Shown here: piece by piece, positions 50,888-59,226 of the stretch
How positions within the stretch are numbered: position 1 is the first letter of the stretch
How the letters are laid out: each line of letters starts with the position of its first letter
Assembly: GCF_049800915.1 (NCBI RefSeq)
Contig: NZ_JBNAFY010000002.1
Location: forward strand, 124,001-188,000
DNA length: 64,000 nucleotides
Source: Amaricoccus macauensis_A
Lineage (GTDB): Bacteria > Pseudomonadota > Alphaproteobacteria > Rhodobacterales > Rhodobacteraceae
Direction of reading: 5' to 3'
Notes under the pieces: model-generated
Seen by the model: the letters and a program-made list of their open reading frames with translations, nothing else
Told to the model about the DNA's origin: nothing
The model's database searches: none
Made by a program: the position numbers and the translations under genes

Positions 50888-51720
50888 TCCGCGCGCCCGG
50901 CTTCTCTATTGGTGAGGAGCCGGGTGATCGCTTCGATGGCGTGGCGGATCGGTGGGTCGTGCCGCGCATCATGGTGGCACACCAGCCATTCCTCATGGGT
51001 CAGGGCCTCGATCGCCGCTCCCAAGCGCATCAGGCCCGTTTCCTGGTCTCCCGCAAAGCAGGGCATCACAATCCGACCGAGTCCCGCGCGGGCTAGGTCG
51101 AGCGCGATCAGGCCTGTGCTGGCGGTGGTCACGATCTCCGCGGCATGGGTCTCGCGCAGCCACCGCTCCGACGGTGTGTCCGCCATTCCTTCGCCCAACG
51201 AGACGAACCCCTGAATATCGGCGGAACGGGCGTAGACCCCGTAGGTCAGCGTGCGTGTGCGCCGTCCGGCGAGCCAGGGGTGGTTTGGGCGGCGGTTCCG
51301 GATCCCGATATCCGCTTCGCGACGCGCAAGATCGAGTACGGTGTTGGTCGCGAGAAACTCCGGCAGCCAGTCGTCTTCCGGCGTCCAGACCCCGCATATT
51401 TCGCGCGCCAGGTGGCGGGTTGTCCATGAGCCGGCGGTGATCCGGACCCGTGGTTTGGCCCTGTTGCCACTGAACCAGCGCTTCAGGCGCTCCGATGCTG
51501 CGCGCAAGCCTTCAGCCTCCTGCACCAGTGCCCGGCCCTCGGCGGTGAGCCGGTAGCCCTCCGCACCGCGCAGAAAGAGCCTTCGATTTGCCTGTCGCTC
51601 GAGCTTTGCCATGCGGCGGCTCAGCGTCGGCAGTGGCACACCGGTCTCACGGGAAGCAGCACTGAGGCTTTCGCAATCGGCGACGGCCAGAAACAGCGCA
51701 AGGTCGTCGAGATCGGGCAT
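50869..51720 (-). CDS. LysR-type transcriptional regulator
   Basis: The protein is 283 residues from ATG 51720. The N-terminal HTH is LALFLAVADCESLSAASRETGVPLPTLSRRMAKLE, then a LysR substrate domain. It is convergent with the guanidine operon and overlaps the small His-rich gene by 19 bases, so the two transcripts are antisense at their 3' ends. Its target is unknown; the region upstream of the ligA-side small ORF is divergent and a candidate. Confidence 0.9.
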   Translation of the reverse strand: MPDLDDLALFLAVADCESLSAASRETGVPLPTLSRRMAKLERQANRRLFLRGAEGYRLTAEGRALVQEAEGLRAASERLKRWFSGNRAKPRVRITAGSWTTRHLAREICGVWTPEDDWLPEFLATNTVLDLARREADIGIRNRRPNHPWLAGRRTRTLTYGVYARSADIQGFVSLGEGMADTPSERWLRETHAAEIVTTASTGLIALDLARAGLGRIVMPCFAGDQETGLMRLGAAIEALTHEEWLVCHHDARHDPPIRHAIEAITRLLTNREAGRADQRKSL

Positions 51721-51881
51721 GTCTTCCAATTTTGAAACCCCTGTTGCGGCGCTGGCGAATGGAGTGGCCGGTTTTCTGGGGATATCGTGGCGTAAATCAC
51801 ATCAATTTTCCATAACTGAAAGGATGGCGGATGTTTGTCCTTCCTCCAGCCGGACCTCGTGTGTCCTGCCAGACCGCCCAT

Positions 51882-52097
51882 ATGACCGAACGCGCGATTA
51901 TCGAGACGCGGATCGCCGACGCCCACCGGTGGAAGCGCAAACGATCCCGTCTGCTCTGGGCGCTGCGGCTGGGCCTGCGACGGGGCACGCGTGTGCGCGA
52001 GTGTCTGGACGGCGGCTCACCCTCGTATTACCCAAGCCATGGTTTTGGAGCGAGGATGTGGCAATGGCTCGGACGCAGCGTGCGGTTGAAGACCTGA
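51882..52097 (+). CDS. Small Arg-rich hypothetical protein overlapping ligA
   Basis: A 71-residue frame from ATG 51882 reads MTERAIIETRIADAHRWKRK and continues very rich in Arg and Lys, ending GARMWQWLGRSVRLKT. It overlaps the ligA start by 34 bases in another frame. Basic and aromatic content suggests a nucleic-acid- or membrane-binding peptide. I do not recognise the family and the coding call is moderate. Confidence 0.45.
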   Translation: MTERAIIETRIADAHRWKRKRSRLLWALRLGLRRGTRVRECLDGGSPSYYPSHGFGARMWQWLGRSVRLKT

Positions 52098-54172
52098 CAC
52101 CGGCACGGGCAAAGGCGGAACTCGAAATGCTGGCGCGCGAGATTGCGGCAGCCGATCTGGCCTATCATCAGGGTGATGCCCCGGTGATGGACGACGCGAG
52201 CTACGATGCGCTCAAGCGTCGCAATGCCGAAATCGAGGCGCGCTTTCCGGAGCTGAAACGCGCAGACAGTCCGTCCGACCGGGTCGGCGCCGCGCCGTCG
52301 GAAGCCTTCTCGAAAATCAAGCACAAGGTCCGGATGCTGAGCCTTGCGAACGGCTTCGAGCATGAGGACATCGCCGATTTCGTCTCCGGTGTGCGGCGGT
52401 TTCTCAATCTCGGGTCCCAGGATCCGCTTGCCTTCACGGCCGAGCCGAAGATCGACGGGCTTTCGCTCTCGCTGCGCTACGAGAACGGCAGGCTGGTTCA
52501 AGCGGCCACGCGGGGCGACGGAGAGACCGGTGAGAACGTGACCGCGAATGCGCGCACCATCGACGACATTCCGGTAGAGATCGAGAGTGCCCCCGAAGTG
52601 CTCGAGGTCCGTGGCGAGGTCTACATGAGCCACGCGGATTTTGCCGCGATCAATGCGCGCCAGCAAGAGGTGGGCGGGAAGACCTTTGCCAATCCGCGCA
52701 ATGCGGCCGCGGGGTCGCTGCGCCAGCTCGACGCAAAGGTCACTGCCTCGCGTCCGCTGAAGTTCTTCGCTTATGCCTGGGGCGAGACGAGCGCGCCACT
52801 TTCCGATACGCAGTCAGGGGCCATCGAGCGGCTCTCGGAGTTGGGTTTCGTGACCAACGCGTTGATGAAGCGCTGCGATGGCGTCGACGATATGCTGGCC
52901 CATTATGGCGCAATCGAGGCGCAGCGGGCGGATCTCGGCTATGACATCGACGGCGTGGTCTACAAGGTCGACCGGCTGGACCTGCAAGGGCGGCTCGGGT
53001 TCCGCTCCTCCACTCCGCGCTGGGCGATTGCGCACAAGTTTTCCGCCGAGCGCGCAACCACCCGGCTCGAGGCCATCGAGATCCAGGTCGGCCGGACGGG
53101 TGCGCTTTCTCCCGTCGCGCGGCTGACTCCGGTAACTGTCGGGGGCGTGGTGGTTTCCAATGCGACACTGCACAACGCGGACTACATCGCCGGGCGCGAT
53201 TCGAAGGGCAATCCGATCCGCGAGGGGCGCGATATCCGCGAAGGCGATTGGGTGACGGTCTACCGGGCAGGTGACGTCATCCCGAAAATCGAGGATGTCG
53301 ATCTCTCGCGGCGGTCCGAAGACAGCAAGCCCTACATTTTCCCGGAAAAATGTCCGTATTGCGGTTCCGACGTGGTCCGCGAACCGGGCGAGGCGGTGCA
53401 TTACTGCACGGGCGACCTGATCTGTCCGGCACAGGCGGTGGAGAAGTTGCGGCATTTCGTCTCGCGCAACGCCTTCGATATCGAAGGGCTCGGCTCCAAG
53501 CAGGTGGAGGCCTTCTTCTCCGAAGGCTGGATAATGGAACCCGCGGACATCTTCACGCTCGAGACGCGCCACGGCGACGAATTGCGCAAGCGCGAGGGCT
53601 GGGGCGCGAAATCGGCCGGCAACCTCTTCCGCGGGATCGAGGAGCGGCGGACCATCCCGCTCAACCGGCTCATCTTCGGGTTGGGCATCCGGCACGTGGG
53701 CGAGACAGCCGCGCGACTGATCGCTCGAAGCTACGGGTCCTGGGCGGCTTTCGCCGAAGCGATGGAAGCGGCACGGGAGCACGAGGGTGATGCCTGGCAG
53801 GCGTTGAACGATATCGACGGCGTGGGGCCTGTCATGGCGGGAAGCCTGGTGGATTTCTTCCACGAGCAGGCCAACCGCGCGGCAATCGAACGCCTAGTCG
53901 CCGAACTCGACGTCGAGGATGTGGAAGCGCCTGCGACCGCTGACAGCCCCGTTGCAGGGAAGACGGTGGTTTTCACCGGCACTCTAGAGAAGATGACGAG
54001 GGCCGAGGCAAAGGCACGGGCGGAAAGCCTCGGTGCGAAGGTTTCGGGATCGGTTTCGGCCAAGACGGATTACGTGGTGGCCGGTCCGGGAGCGGGCTCG
54101 AAGGAGAAAAAGGCGCGCGAGCTTGGCGTGACGCTCCTCAACGAGGATGAATGGCTGGAGTTGATCGGTTAG
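52064..54172 (+). CDS. ligA: NAD+-dependent DNA ligase
   Basis: The ligase is 702 residues from ATG 52064. Domains in order: Ia and adenylation domain with the KIDG motif (AEPKIDGLSLSLRYENG, Lys ~128), OB fold, four-Cys zinc finger (CPYCGS and CTGDLICPAQ), helix-hairpin-helix repeats (FDIEGLGSKQVEAFF, GIRHVGETAARL, IDGVGPVMAGSLVDFF) and a C-terminal BRCT domain (VVFTGTLEKMTRAEAKARAE). It seals Okazaki fragments. An in-frame upstream extension to 51611 is not used because it lacks family similarity. Confidence 0.97.
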   Translation: MARTQRAVEDLTPARAKAELEMLAREIAAADLAYHQGDAPVMDDASYDALKRRNAEIEARFPELKRADSPSDRVGAAPSEAFSKIKHKVRMLSLANGFEHEDIADFVSGVRRFLNLGSQDPLAFTAEPKIDGLSLSLRYENGRLVQAATRGDGETGENVTANARTIDDIPVEIESAPEVLEVRGEVYMSHADFAAINARQQEVGGKTFANPRNAAAGSLRQLDAKVTASRPLKFFAYAWGETSAPLSDTQSGAIERLSELGFVTNALMKRCDGVDDMLAHYGAIEAQRADLGYDIDGVVYKVDRLDLQGRLGFRSSTPRWAIAHKFSAERATTRLEAIEIQVGRTGALSPVARLTPVTVGGVVVSNATLHNADYIAGRDSKGNPIREGRDIREGDWVTVYRAGDVIPKIEDVDLSRRSEDSKPYIFPEKCPYCGSDVVREPGEAVHYCTGDLICPAQAVEKLRHFVSRNAFDIEGLGSKQVEAFFSEGWIMEPADIFTLETRHGDELRKREGWGAKSAGNLFRGIEERRTIPLNRLIFGLGIRHVGETAARLIARSYGSWAAFAEAMEAAREHEGDAWQALNDIDGVGPVMAGSLVDFFHEQANRAAIERLVAELDVEDVEAPATADSPVAGKTVVFTGTLEKMTRAEAKARAESLGAKVSGSVSAKTDYVVAGPGAGSKEKKARELGVTLLNEDEWLELIG

Positions 54173-54765
54173 GGCTCAAGCCTGCGCGTGAAGGTCGATA
54201 GCGCCGCGTTCTGCATCCGAGTGATGTAATCCGTTTTTGACCAGCCACAGGTTTCGTGGAGCTTGAACCAGGTCTCCACCGACAGCATCGACCAGAGCAT
54301 GTCGGTGGCGGAGTCGACCGTCCAGACTTCGGCCAGATCGGAGTCGGACGCAAGCGCCCGGACCGCCGCCTCGCAACCTTCGCGCACGTCCTGCATCCGT
54401 TGCTGCCAGGCGCGTTCCGCCTCCGCATCGCTTTCCTGCATCGCGATGAGTGCGCGAGCCACCGGAGCGATATGCGGCAGGTATTCTCCCCAGAAGGTGA
54501 TGAACGCGCGAAGCCTCTCGCGGCCCGTGGAAGCCTCGCGGCTGGGCACAAGCCGGGCTTCGACATCGAAGGCGCGATCCATGTCGCGAGTGACCTCCGC
54601 CAGCAGATCCGCGCGGTTCTTGAAGTGAAGGTAGACCGCCTGCCGCGAGACGCCGGCGCGGCGGGCAATATCGGACATGCGCGTTCCCTTGGGTTTGCCC
54701 GCTTCGAGAAGCTCACGAGCGGTAACCAGGATCCGTGCACGAGTGGGAATCGAATCATTTGACAT
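54169..54765 (-). CDS. TetR/AcrR-family regulator
   Basis: This 198-residue repressor has an N-terminal HTH (TRMSDIARRAGVSRQAVYLHFKNRADLLAEV). It is convergent with ligA, overlapping by four bases, and divergent from the NAD(P)-binding oxidoreductase gene. Three 15-bp palindromes around its start and in the gap (54759, 54785, 54800) are its probable operators, so autoregulation is likely. The ligand is unknown. Confidence 0.92.
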   Translation of the reverse strand: MSNDSIPTRARILVTARELLEAGKPKGTRMSDIARRAGVSRQAVYLHFKNRADLLAEVTRDMDRAFDVEARLVPSREASTGRERLRAFITFWGEYLPHIAPVARALIAMQESDAEAERAWQQRMQDVREGCEAAVRALASDSDLAEVWTVDSATDMLWSMLSVETWFKLHETCGWSKTDYITRMQNAALSTFTRRLEP

Positions 54766-54814
54766 CTTGTCAAGTTAGCGGTTATTTACACAGTGTCAAT
54801 TTACACAATGTAAA
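54759..54814. promoter_or_regulatory. Three TetR-type operator palindromes
   Basis: TTGACATCTTGTCAA (54759-54773), TTTACACAGTGTCAA (54785-54799) and TTTACACAATGTAAA (54800-54814) share the pattern TTnACAnnnTGTnAA. The first overlaps the TetR start codon, the others abut each other upstream of the oxidoreductase gene. They fit one autoregulated divergent control region. Confidence 0.75.
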
Positions 54815-54828
54815 GTCAGGAGAACATC

Positions 54829-55461
54829 ATGAAACTCGCCGTCTTTGGTTCCACCGGCAGCGTGGGCCGCCATATCGTTGCTCAAGCGCGTGCAGAGGGG
54901 CATGTCGTCACCGGTTTTTCACGCGGGCAGGCGACTGAGCCTGAATTTTCTCCGGATGCGCTCGTGCAGGGTGATGTGCTTGATCCGGAAGCGGTGGCCA
55001 AAGCCGTTGCCGGGCAGGATGCGGTGCTCGTGGCCCTTGGAGCGGGGCGCAAGGGCGGGGTGCGCGCGTCCGGAACCGCAAATGTGATTGCCGCGATGAA
55101 GCGTCATGGCGTGCGACGTCTCGTATGCCAGTCTACCCTCGGCGCGGGAGAAAGCGTCGGAAACCTCAATTTCTTCTGGAAACACGTCATGTTCGGCATG
55201 CTTCTACGTCCTGCATACGCTGACCATCAGGCGCAGGAGTGTCTGGTCCGGGACTCCGGCCTTGATTGGACGATTGTGCGCCCGGCGGCCTTCACCGATG
55301 GCCCCGTTGGCGGAGAGTATATCCACGGGTTTGCCAATGACGCCCGCAACCTCTCACTTGATGTCTCAAGGGCGGATGTTGCACGCTTCATGCTCGAGCA
55401 GCTTGAGAGCACGACCTATATCCATGACGCACCAGGGCTTTCCTACGCTTTGGCCGCTTGA
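54829..55461 (+). CDS. NAD(P)-binding SDR-like protein (NmrA/YwnB type)
   Basis: This 210-residue protein begins with the dinucleotide motif MKLAVFGSTGSVGRHIVAQA. The middle QGDVLDPEAVAKAVAGQDAVL and LDWTIVRPAAFTDGPVGG are typical of atypical SDRs related to flavin reductase BLVRB-like enzymes. The canonical SDR YxxxK pair is not evident. Controlled by the adjacent TetR, it may belong to a stress or xenobiotic response. Substrate unknown. Confidence 0.85.
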   Translation: MKLAVFGSTGSVGRHIVAQARAEGHVVTGFSRGQATEPEFSPDALVQGDVLDPEAVAKAVAGQDAVLVALGAGRKGGVRASGTANVIAAMKRHGVRRLVCQSTLGAGESVGNLNFFWKHVMFGMLLRPAYADHQAQECLVRDSGLDWTIVRPAAFTDGPVGGEYIHGFANDARNLSLDVSRADVARFMLEQLESTTYIHDAPGLSYALAA

Positions 55462-55587
55462 TGGCCGATTGCACTGCGCCCGCCCTCCTGATAGATATCC
55501 GGTTGGCGGGTGCGTGGGAATATGACCGCTTTTCAATGGGATAGGGTGGTCTCCCGCGTGGCCTTCCTTCGGCGAGAGCGGGGGCGC

Positions 55588-57672
55588 ATGAGCCGACCGA
55601 ATATCCTGTTTCCGCTCTTTTCCGATATCACCGGGCTTGACGGTATCGGACCCAAGACTGCGAAGCTTCTGGAGAAGCTTGCGATTTTCAAGCCTGCGGA
55701 CATGATCCTGACGCTTCCATCCTCGGGTGTGGATCGGCGGATCAGGCCAAGTGTTCAGGGGGCCAGCCTCCCCGCCACACTCACAGTCGAGGTGGTGATC
55801 GGGCTGCACCAGCCGCCGCGAGTGAAAGGGCGCCCCTATCGCATTTTCGTGCAAGATACGGCGACGGAGTTTCAACTCGTGTTCTTTCATCCGCGAGAGG
55901 ATTGGCTGCGGCGCAATTTCCCCTCAGGACAGAAACGGGTGGTTTCCGGCCGGGTCGAGCTTTTCGATGGCATGGCACAGATGGTGCACCCCGATCATGT
56001 TCTACGGCCGGGGGAGGAAGGGGAACTGCCAGATTTCGAGCCAGTCTATCCGCTGACGCAGGCGCTTACGCTCCGGACCATGACCCGGGGCATTCGGTCT
56101 GCAGTCGAGCGCGCGCCCGATTTGCCCGAATGGATCGAGCCCGGATTGAAAGCCAAGCGCGGCTGGCCCGACTGGCAGGCTGCGGTGCGCGCAGCGCACA
56201 CGCCGGGACAGGCTGCCGACCTTCTGCCCATCCATCCTGCACGGGAAAGGCTCGCATATGACGAACTGGTTTCGCATCAGGTCACGCTTGCGCTTGCGCG
56301 GCTGAAGACCAAGCGGGCGAAGGGTTACGAAACCCGTGGTGATGGGCGGCTGACGCGGGTGGTTCTCGATGCACTTCCCTACACGCCGACCGGGGCACAG
56401 TTGCGGGCATTCTCCGAAATCAGTGCCGACATGGCGGACAGCCACCGGATGAACCGGCTGCTCCAGGGGGATGTCGGGGCGGGGAAGACACTGGTCGCGC
56501 TGCTTGCCATGCTGGCTTGCGCCGAGGCTGGAGGGCAGGCCGCGTTGATGGCGCCCACAGAGATCCTCGCGCGGCAGCATCTTGCTTCCATCTCGCCGCT
56601 ACTTGAGCCGGTTGGGATCAGGGCCGAAGTGCTCACGGGTCGTGACAGGGGGCCGGAACGGGCAGAAAAGTTGCGCGCTTTGGTGGCCGGTGAAATCACT
56701 TTCCTCGTTGGAACGCATGCGCTTTTCCAGGCGGATGTAGCGTTTGCCGATCTGCGACTGGTGGTCATCGACGAGCAGCACCGTTTTGGGGTGCGCCAGC
56801 GGATGGAGTTGAGTGCGAAGGGGCGGGTGCCCGATGTTCTGGTTATGACGGCCACGCCGATCCCGCGCAGTCTTGCGCTCGCAAGCTATGGCGACATGGA
56901 CCTTTCCGTTCTCGACGAGAAACCGCCAGGGCGGACACCAGTGGAAACAGCCTTGGTGTCTTCCGGGCGCATCCCGGAGGTGGTGGAGCATCTTCGCAAG
57001 GCGCTGGAGGAGGGGCGGCAGGCCTATTGGGTCTGTCCATTCGTGGTCGAATCCGAGACCGCAGACCTGACGGCGGCCGTAGAGCGATACGAAAGCCTGC
57101 ACGCCGCACTGGGCGAAAAGGTGAGCCTGATCCATGGCCAGCTTCCGCCGGCACAGAAGGATGCGGCCATGGCGGATTTTGCCGAAGGGCGCACTCGGCT
57201 ACTGGTCGCGACAACGGTGATCGAGGTTGGCGTGAACGTGCCCAATGCATCGATCATGGTGATCGAGGGTGCGCAAGCCTTTGGTCTGGCACAGCTTCAC
57301 CAGCTCCGGGGACGTGTCGGGCGCGGTGCGGAGAAATCGACCTGCCTGCTTCTCTACGACCCGCCGCTTGGTCAGACGGCGCAAACGCGGCTCGAGACTT
57401 TGAGGGAGACGGAGGATGGTTTCGCGATTGCCGAGGCTGATCTGAAAATACGCGGTGCGGGGGATCTTCTGGGGGTGCAGCAGTCGGGACTGCCGCATTT
57501 TCGGATTGCCGACCTCGAAACCCAGGCCGACCTTCTGGCCGTCGCGCAGGACGATGCCAGGTTGCTTTTGACGCAAGACCCCGATCTCATCTCCGAGCGC
57601 GGCAAGGCGATGCGCGTGCTGCTTCACTTGATGGAGCGCGACAAGGCGATCCGTATGCTTGCGGTGGGCTGA
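55588..57672 (+). CDS. recG: ATP-dependent DNA helicase RecG
   Basis: The helicase is 694 residues from ATG 55588. The N-terminal wedge/OB domain leads into helicase motif I (LLQGDVGAGKTLVAL, ~291-305), motif II DEQHRFG and motif III TATPIPRSLAL, then LVATTVIEVGVNVPNASIMVI and QLHQLRGRVGRG. RecG reverses stalled forks and branch-migrates Holliday junctions. Upstream in-frame starts (55510) add a non-conserved stretch. It precedes the LexA-boxed small gene. Confidence 0.96.
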   Translation: MSRPNILFPLFSDITGLDGIGPKTAKLLEKLAIFKPADMILTLPSSGVDRRIRPSVQGASLPATLTVEVVIGLHQPPRVKGRPYRIFVQDTATEFQLVFFHPREDWLRRNFPSGQKRVVSGRVELFDGMAQMVHPDHVLRPGEEGELPDFEPVYPLTQALTLRTMTRGIRSAVERAPDLPEWIEPGLKAKRGWPDWQAAVRAAHTPGQAADLLPIHPARERLAYDELVSHQVTLALARLKTKRAKGYETRGDGRLTRVVLDALPYTPTGAQLRAFSEISADMADSHRMNRLLQGDVGAGKTLVALLAMLACAEAGGQAALMAPTEILARQHLASISPLLEPVGIRAEVLTGRDRGPERAEKLRALVAGEITFLVGTHALFQADVAFADLRLVVIDEQHRFGVRQRMELSAKGRVPDVLVMTATPIPRSLALASYGDMDLSVLDEKPPGRTPVETALVSSGRIPEVVEHLRKALEEGRQAYWVCPFVVESETADLTAAVERYESLHAALGEKVSLIHGQLPPAQKDAAMADFAEGRTRLLVATTVIEVGVNVPNASIMVIEGAQAFGLAQLHQLRGRVGRGAEKSTCLLLYDPPLGQTAQTRLETLRETEDGFAIAEADLKIRGAGDLLGVQQSGLPHFRIADLETQADLLAVAQDDARLLLTQDPDLISERGKAMRVLLHLMERDKAIRMLAVG

Positions 57673-57681
57673 CCCCATTTT

Positions 57682-57742
57682 GTTCCGCTAATGTTCCAAT
57701 CCTGTTGACCGAATCGGAATAGAATGAGAACATTTATCGAAC
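57682..57742 (+). promoter_or_regulatory. Two LexA (SOS) boxes and promoter
   Basis: GTTC-N7-GTTC at 57682-57696 and GAAC-N7-GAAC at 57728-57742 are two exact alphaproteobacterial LexA sites in opposite orientation. TTGACC at 57705-57710, 17 bp from GAACAT at 57728, is a possible promoter whose -10 lies inside the second box, so repression by LexA would block it directly. Confidence 0.8.
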
Positions 57743-57778
57743 AAAGCGATTCGACTTGGGGATAAGTAAGGAAGGAAT

Positions 57779-57907
57779 ATGCAAGTGAAAGATACCGTTC
57801 GCCGTCTCCTGGCCGCCGATCGTGACGGTCTTGCACAGGAGGTCATGAGCCTTTCCGTTCTTTGCGCGGTTATTGTCGCGATTTTTTCTGTCCCGCTCGG
57901 TCACTAG
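57779..57907 (+). CDS. SOS-controlled 42-residue membrane peptide
   Basis: ATG 57779 is preceded by GGAAGG at good spacing and opens a 42-residue frame: a charged, amphipathic start (MQVKDTVRRLLAADRDGLAQ) and a C-terminal membrane helix (residues ~24-40, LSVLCAVIVAIFSVPLG). A strong terminator lies 90 bp downstream. Two LexA boxes upstream make it DNA-damage inducible. SidA of Caulobacter, a 29-residue SOS division inhibitor in the membrane, is the nearest functional analogue; no sequence match is claimed. Confidence 0.75.
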   Translation: MQVKDTVRRLLAADRDGLAQEVMSLSVLCAVIVAIFSVPLGH

Positions 57908-57995
57908 ATTGCCGGTTTTTCGACTGCCTGCGGCGCCCGTTCCGATCTTCACTGTCCGATTGTTTGGAACCTGCCTGTCACGGCGCCGCCACTTC

Positions 57996-58030
57996 GGGCC
58001 GCACTCCCTAGGGAGCTGCGGCCCTTTTTT
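57996..58030 (+). terminator. Rho-independent terminator after the SOS peptide gene
   Basis: The stem GGGCCGC/GCGGCCC extends inward through CTCCC/GGGAG and is followed by six T residues (58025-58030). It ends the SOS peptide transcript and shields the region with the GTATGG array. Confidence 0.9.
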
Positions 58031-58067
58031 CCGGCACAGGGAGGACGCACGAGGGCCCTTTCAACCG

Positions 58068-58117
58068 GTATGGTCTCGGTATGGAAACGGTATGGAAATC
58101 GTATGGCTAAAGTATGG
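58068..58117 (+). repeat. GTATGG 11-bp-period array C
   Basis: GTATGG starts at 58068, 58079, 58090, 58101 and 58112, five copies at exactly 11-bp spacing. The units are GTATGGTCTCG, GTATGGAAACG, GTATGGAAATC, GTATGGCTAAA and a last GTATGGCTGAT. The unit GTATGGAAACG also occurs in array A and GTATGGAAATC in array B. It lies just after the terminator at 57996. Confidence 0.85.
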
Positions 58118-58704
58118 CTGATGCACGTTCAGCCCGCCTTGCGGTGCTTGCTGCAGGGGCGAGAAACAGGGTCCTTTTATCACCCGCGCGTAGATCGGAG
58201 AGGCAGCGAAGGTCGCGCACGACCGTTTTGCCGGGTAGCCCGGAAGGCGGACTGAGGATTGCTCACCGGCATGGGGTCAACATGGACGGAAAGCCTGGTT
58301 CTCGTGCTTCCGAACCTTGGTGCGGAATCAGGTCGAGAGGTAAACAGGTGATTGGCGCGTTCGACGGATTGGCTGATGGTTTTGCGCGCCTTGGTGGAAG
58401 AAATGGAAATGCAGCCCCGTGCTATTGCTCGGTGCCGTGGATCGACAGGGTTGTGGCCGGAGTTGTTCCTGATGGGGAAAGACCCTGCCTGGCGACAGGA
58501 GCCTGCGGGCGGCCCTGCGGGGTATGGTCGGGGCGTGTTTGAGCCCCGGCACATGCGCGGGTTAGCTAATGGTCTCGCGCGATCAGATACAGTCGATACG
58601 GCACGCGGTGCCGTTGTGTCCGGCAGATCGACTGGTTTGACGCTGGTGCTGTTCCCGATTTGGGCTGGCTGATCCGGCGTATTAAGTGACGTCCAGGCCG
58701 GCCG
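58118..58704. other. Unexplained intergenic region
   Basis: This stretch of about 590 bp lies between array C and the NifU-like gene. Frames of 120-140 codons exist on both strands but show lower third-position GC, no recognisable domain and no good ribosome site. I saw no tRNA, RNase P or SRP RNA core. It could hold an unannotated small RNA or a decayed gene. Confidence 0.4.
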
Positions 58705-59151
58705 TCAGGCAGTGGCAGAAGCCTCGTCGAAGGCGGCGAGGGTGGCTTCGAGCGCCAGCATGATCGAGGCATGGCGGTTCTTGTAGTCTCGCGCGGGAAT
58801 GAGGACTTCATATTCCTCGAAGGGCGCGGTGGGGACGGGGCCGTCGGATTTCAGCATGTCGCGCAGCTGATCTCGCGCTGTCTCGATCTCATCCCTTGTC
58901 CGACCGATGGCCTTCTTGCCGAGGATCGAGGCGGATGCCTGGCCCAGCGCGCAGGCCTTCACGTCCTGGCCGAACCGGGAAATGCGGCCATTCTCGAGGC
59001 TGAGGTCCACGGTCACGGTCGAGCCGCAAAGGGGAGAGCGTTTCTTGGCCGAAACCTGGGGCTGGTCGAGGCGTTCGGCGTGGGGAATGGAAGCGGCCAG
59101 CGCAAGGATACGCCCGGAGTAGAGCTTGACCATGTCTTCGTTGTTGCTCAT
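58705..59151 (-). CDS. NifU/IscU-like Fe-S scaffold protein (third Cys missing)
   Basis: This 148-residue protein aligns with the IscU/NifU N-terminal scaffold. Two cluster cysteines are clear, Cys42 (RSPLCGSTVTV) and Cys67 (VKACALGQASASIL). The position of the third, in the P-x-R-x5 helix, reads PARDYKNRHASI with His127, not Cys. Such divergent homologues next to hisI are common in alphaproteobacteria. Whether it assembles clusters or serves another transfer role is open. Confidence 0.85.
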   Translation of the reverse strand: MSNNEDMVKLYSGRILALAASIPHAERLDQPQVSAKKRSPLCGSTVTVDLSLENGRISRFGQDVKACALGQASASILGKKAIGRTRDEIETARDQLRDMLKSDGPVPTAPFEEYEVLIPARDYKNRHASIMLALEATLAAFDEASATA

Positions 59152-59226
59152 GCGGACGACCCTTTGAAAATCTTTCAGCTTCCCCTAGATAGGCGCGATC
59201 CAATGTCCCGAAAAGGGGAAGTATTC

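Noticed and set aside
51611..52063. N-terminal extension of ligA
   Set aside because: The added ~150 residues run opposite the LysR gene and do not resemble any DNA ligase; ATG 52064 gives the usual length and opening.
58114..58542. 142-codon frame beginning inside array C
   Set aside because: Its start lies in the last repeat unit, there is no ribosome site, Cys/Arg/Gly-rich composition and no recognisable domain.
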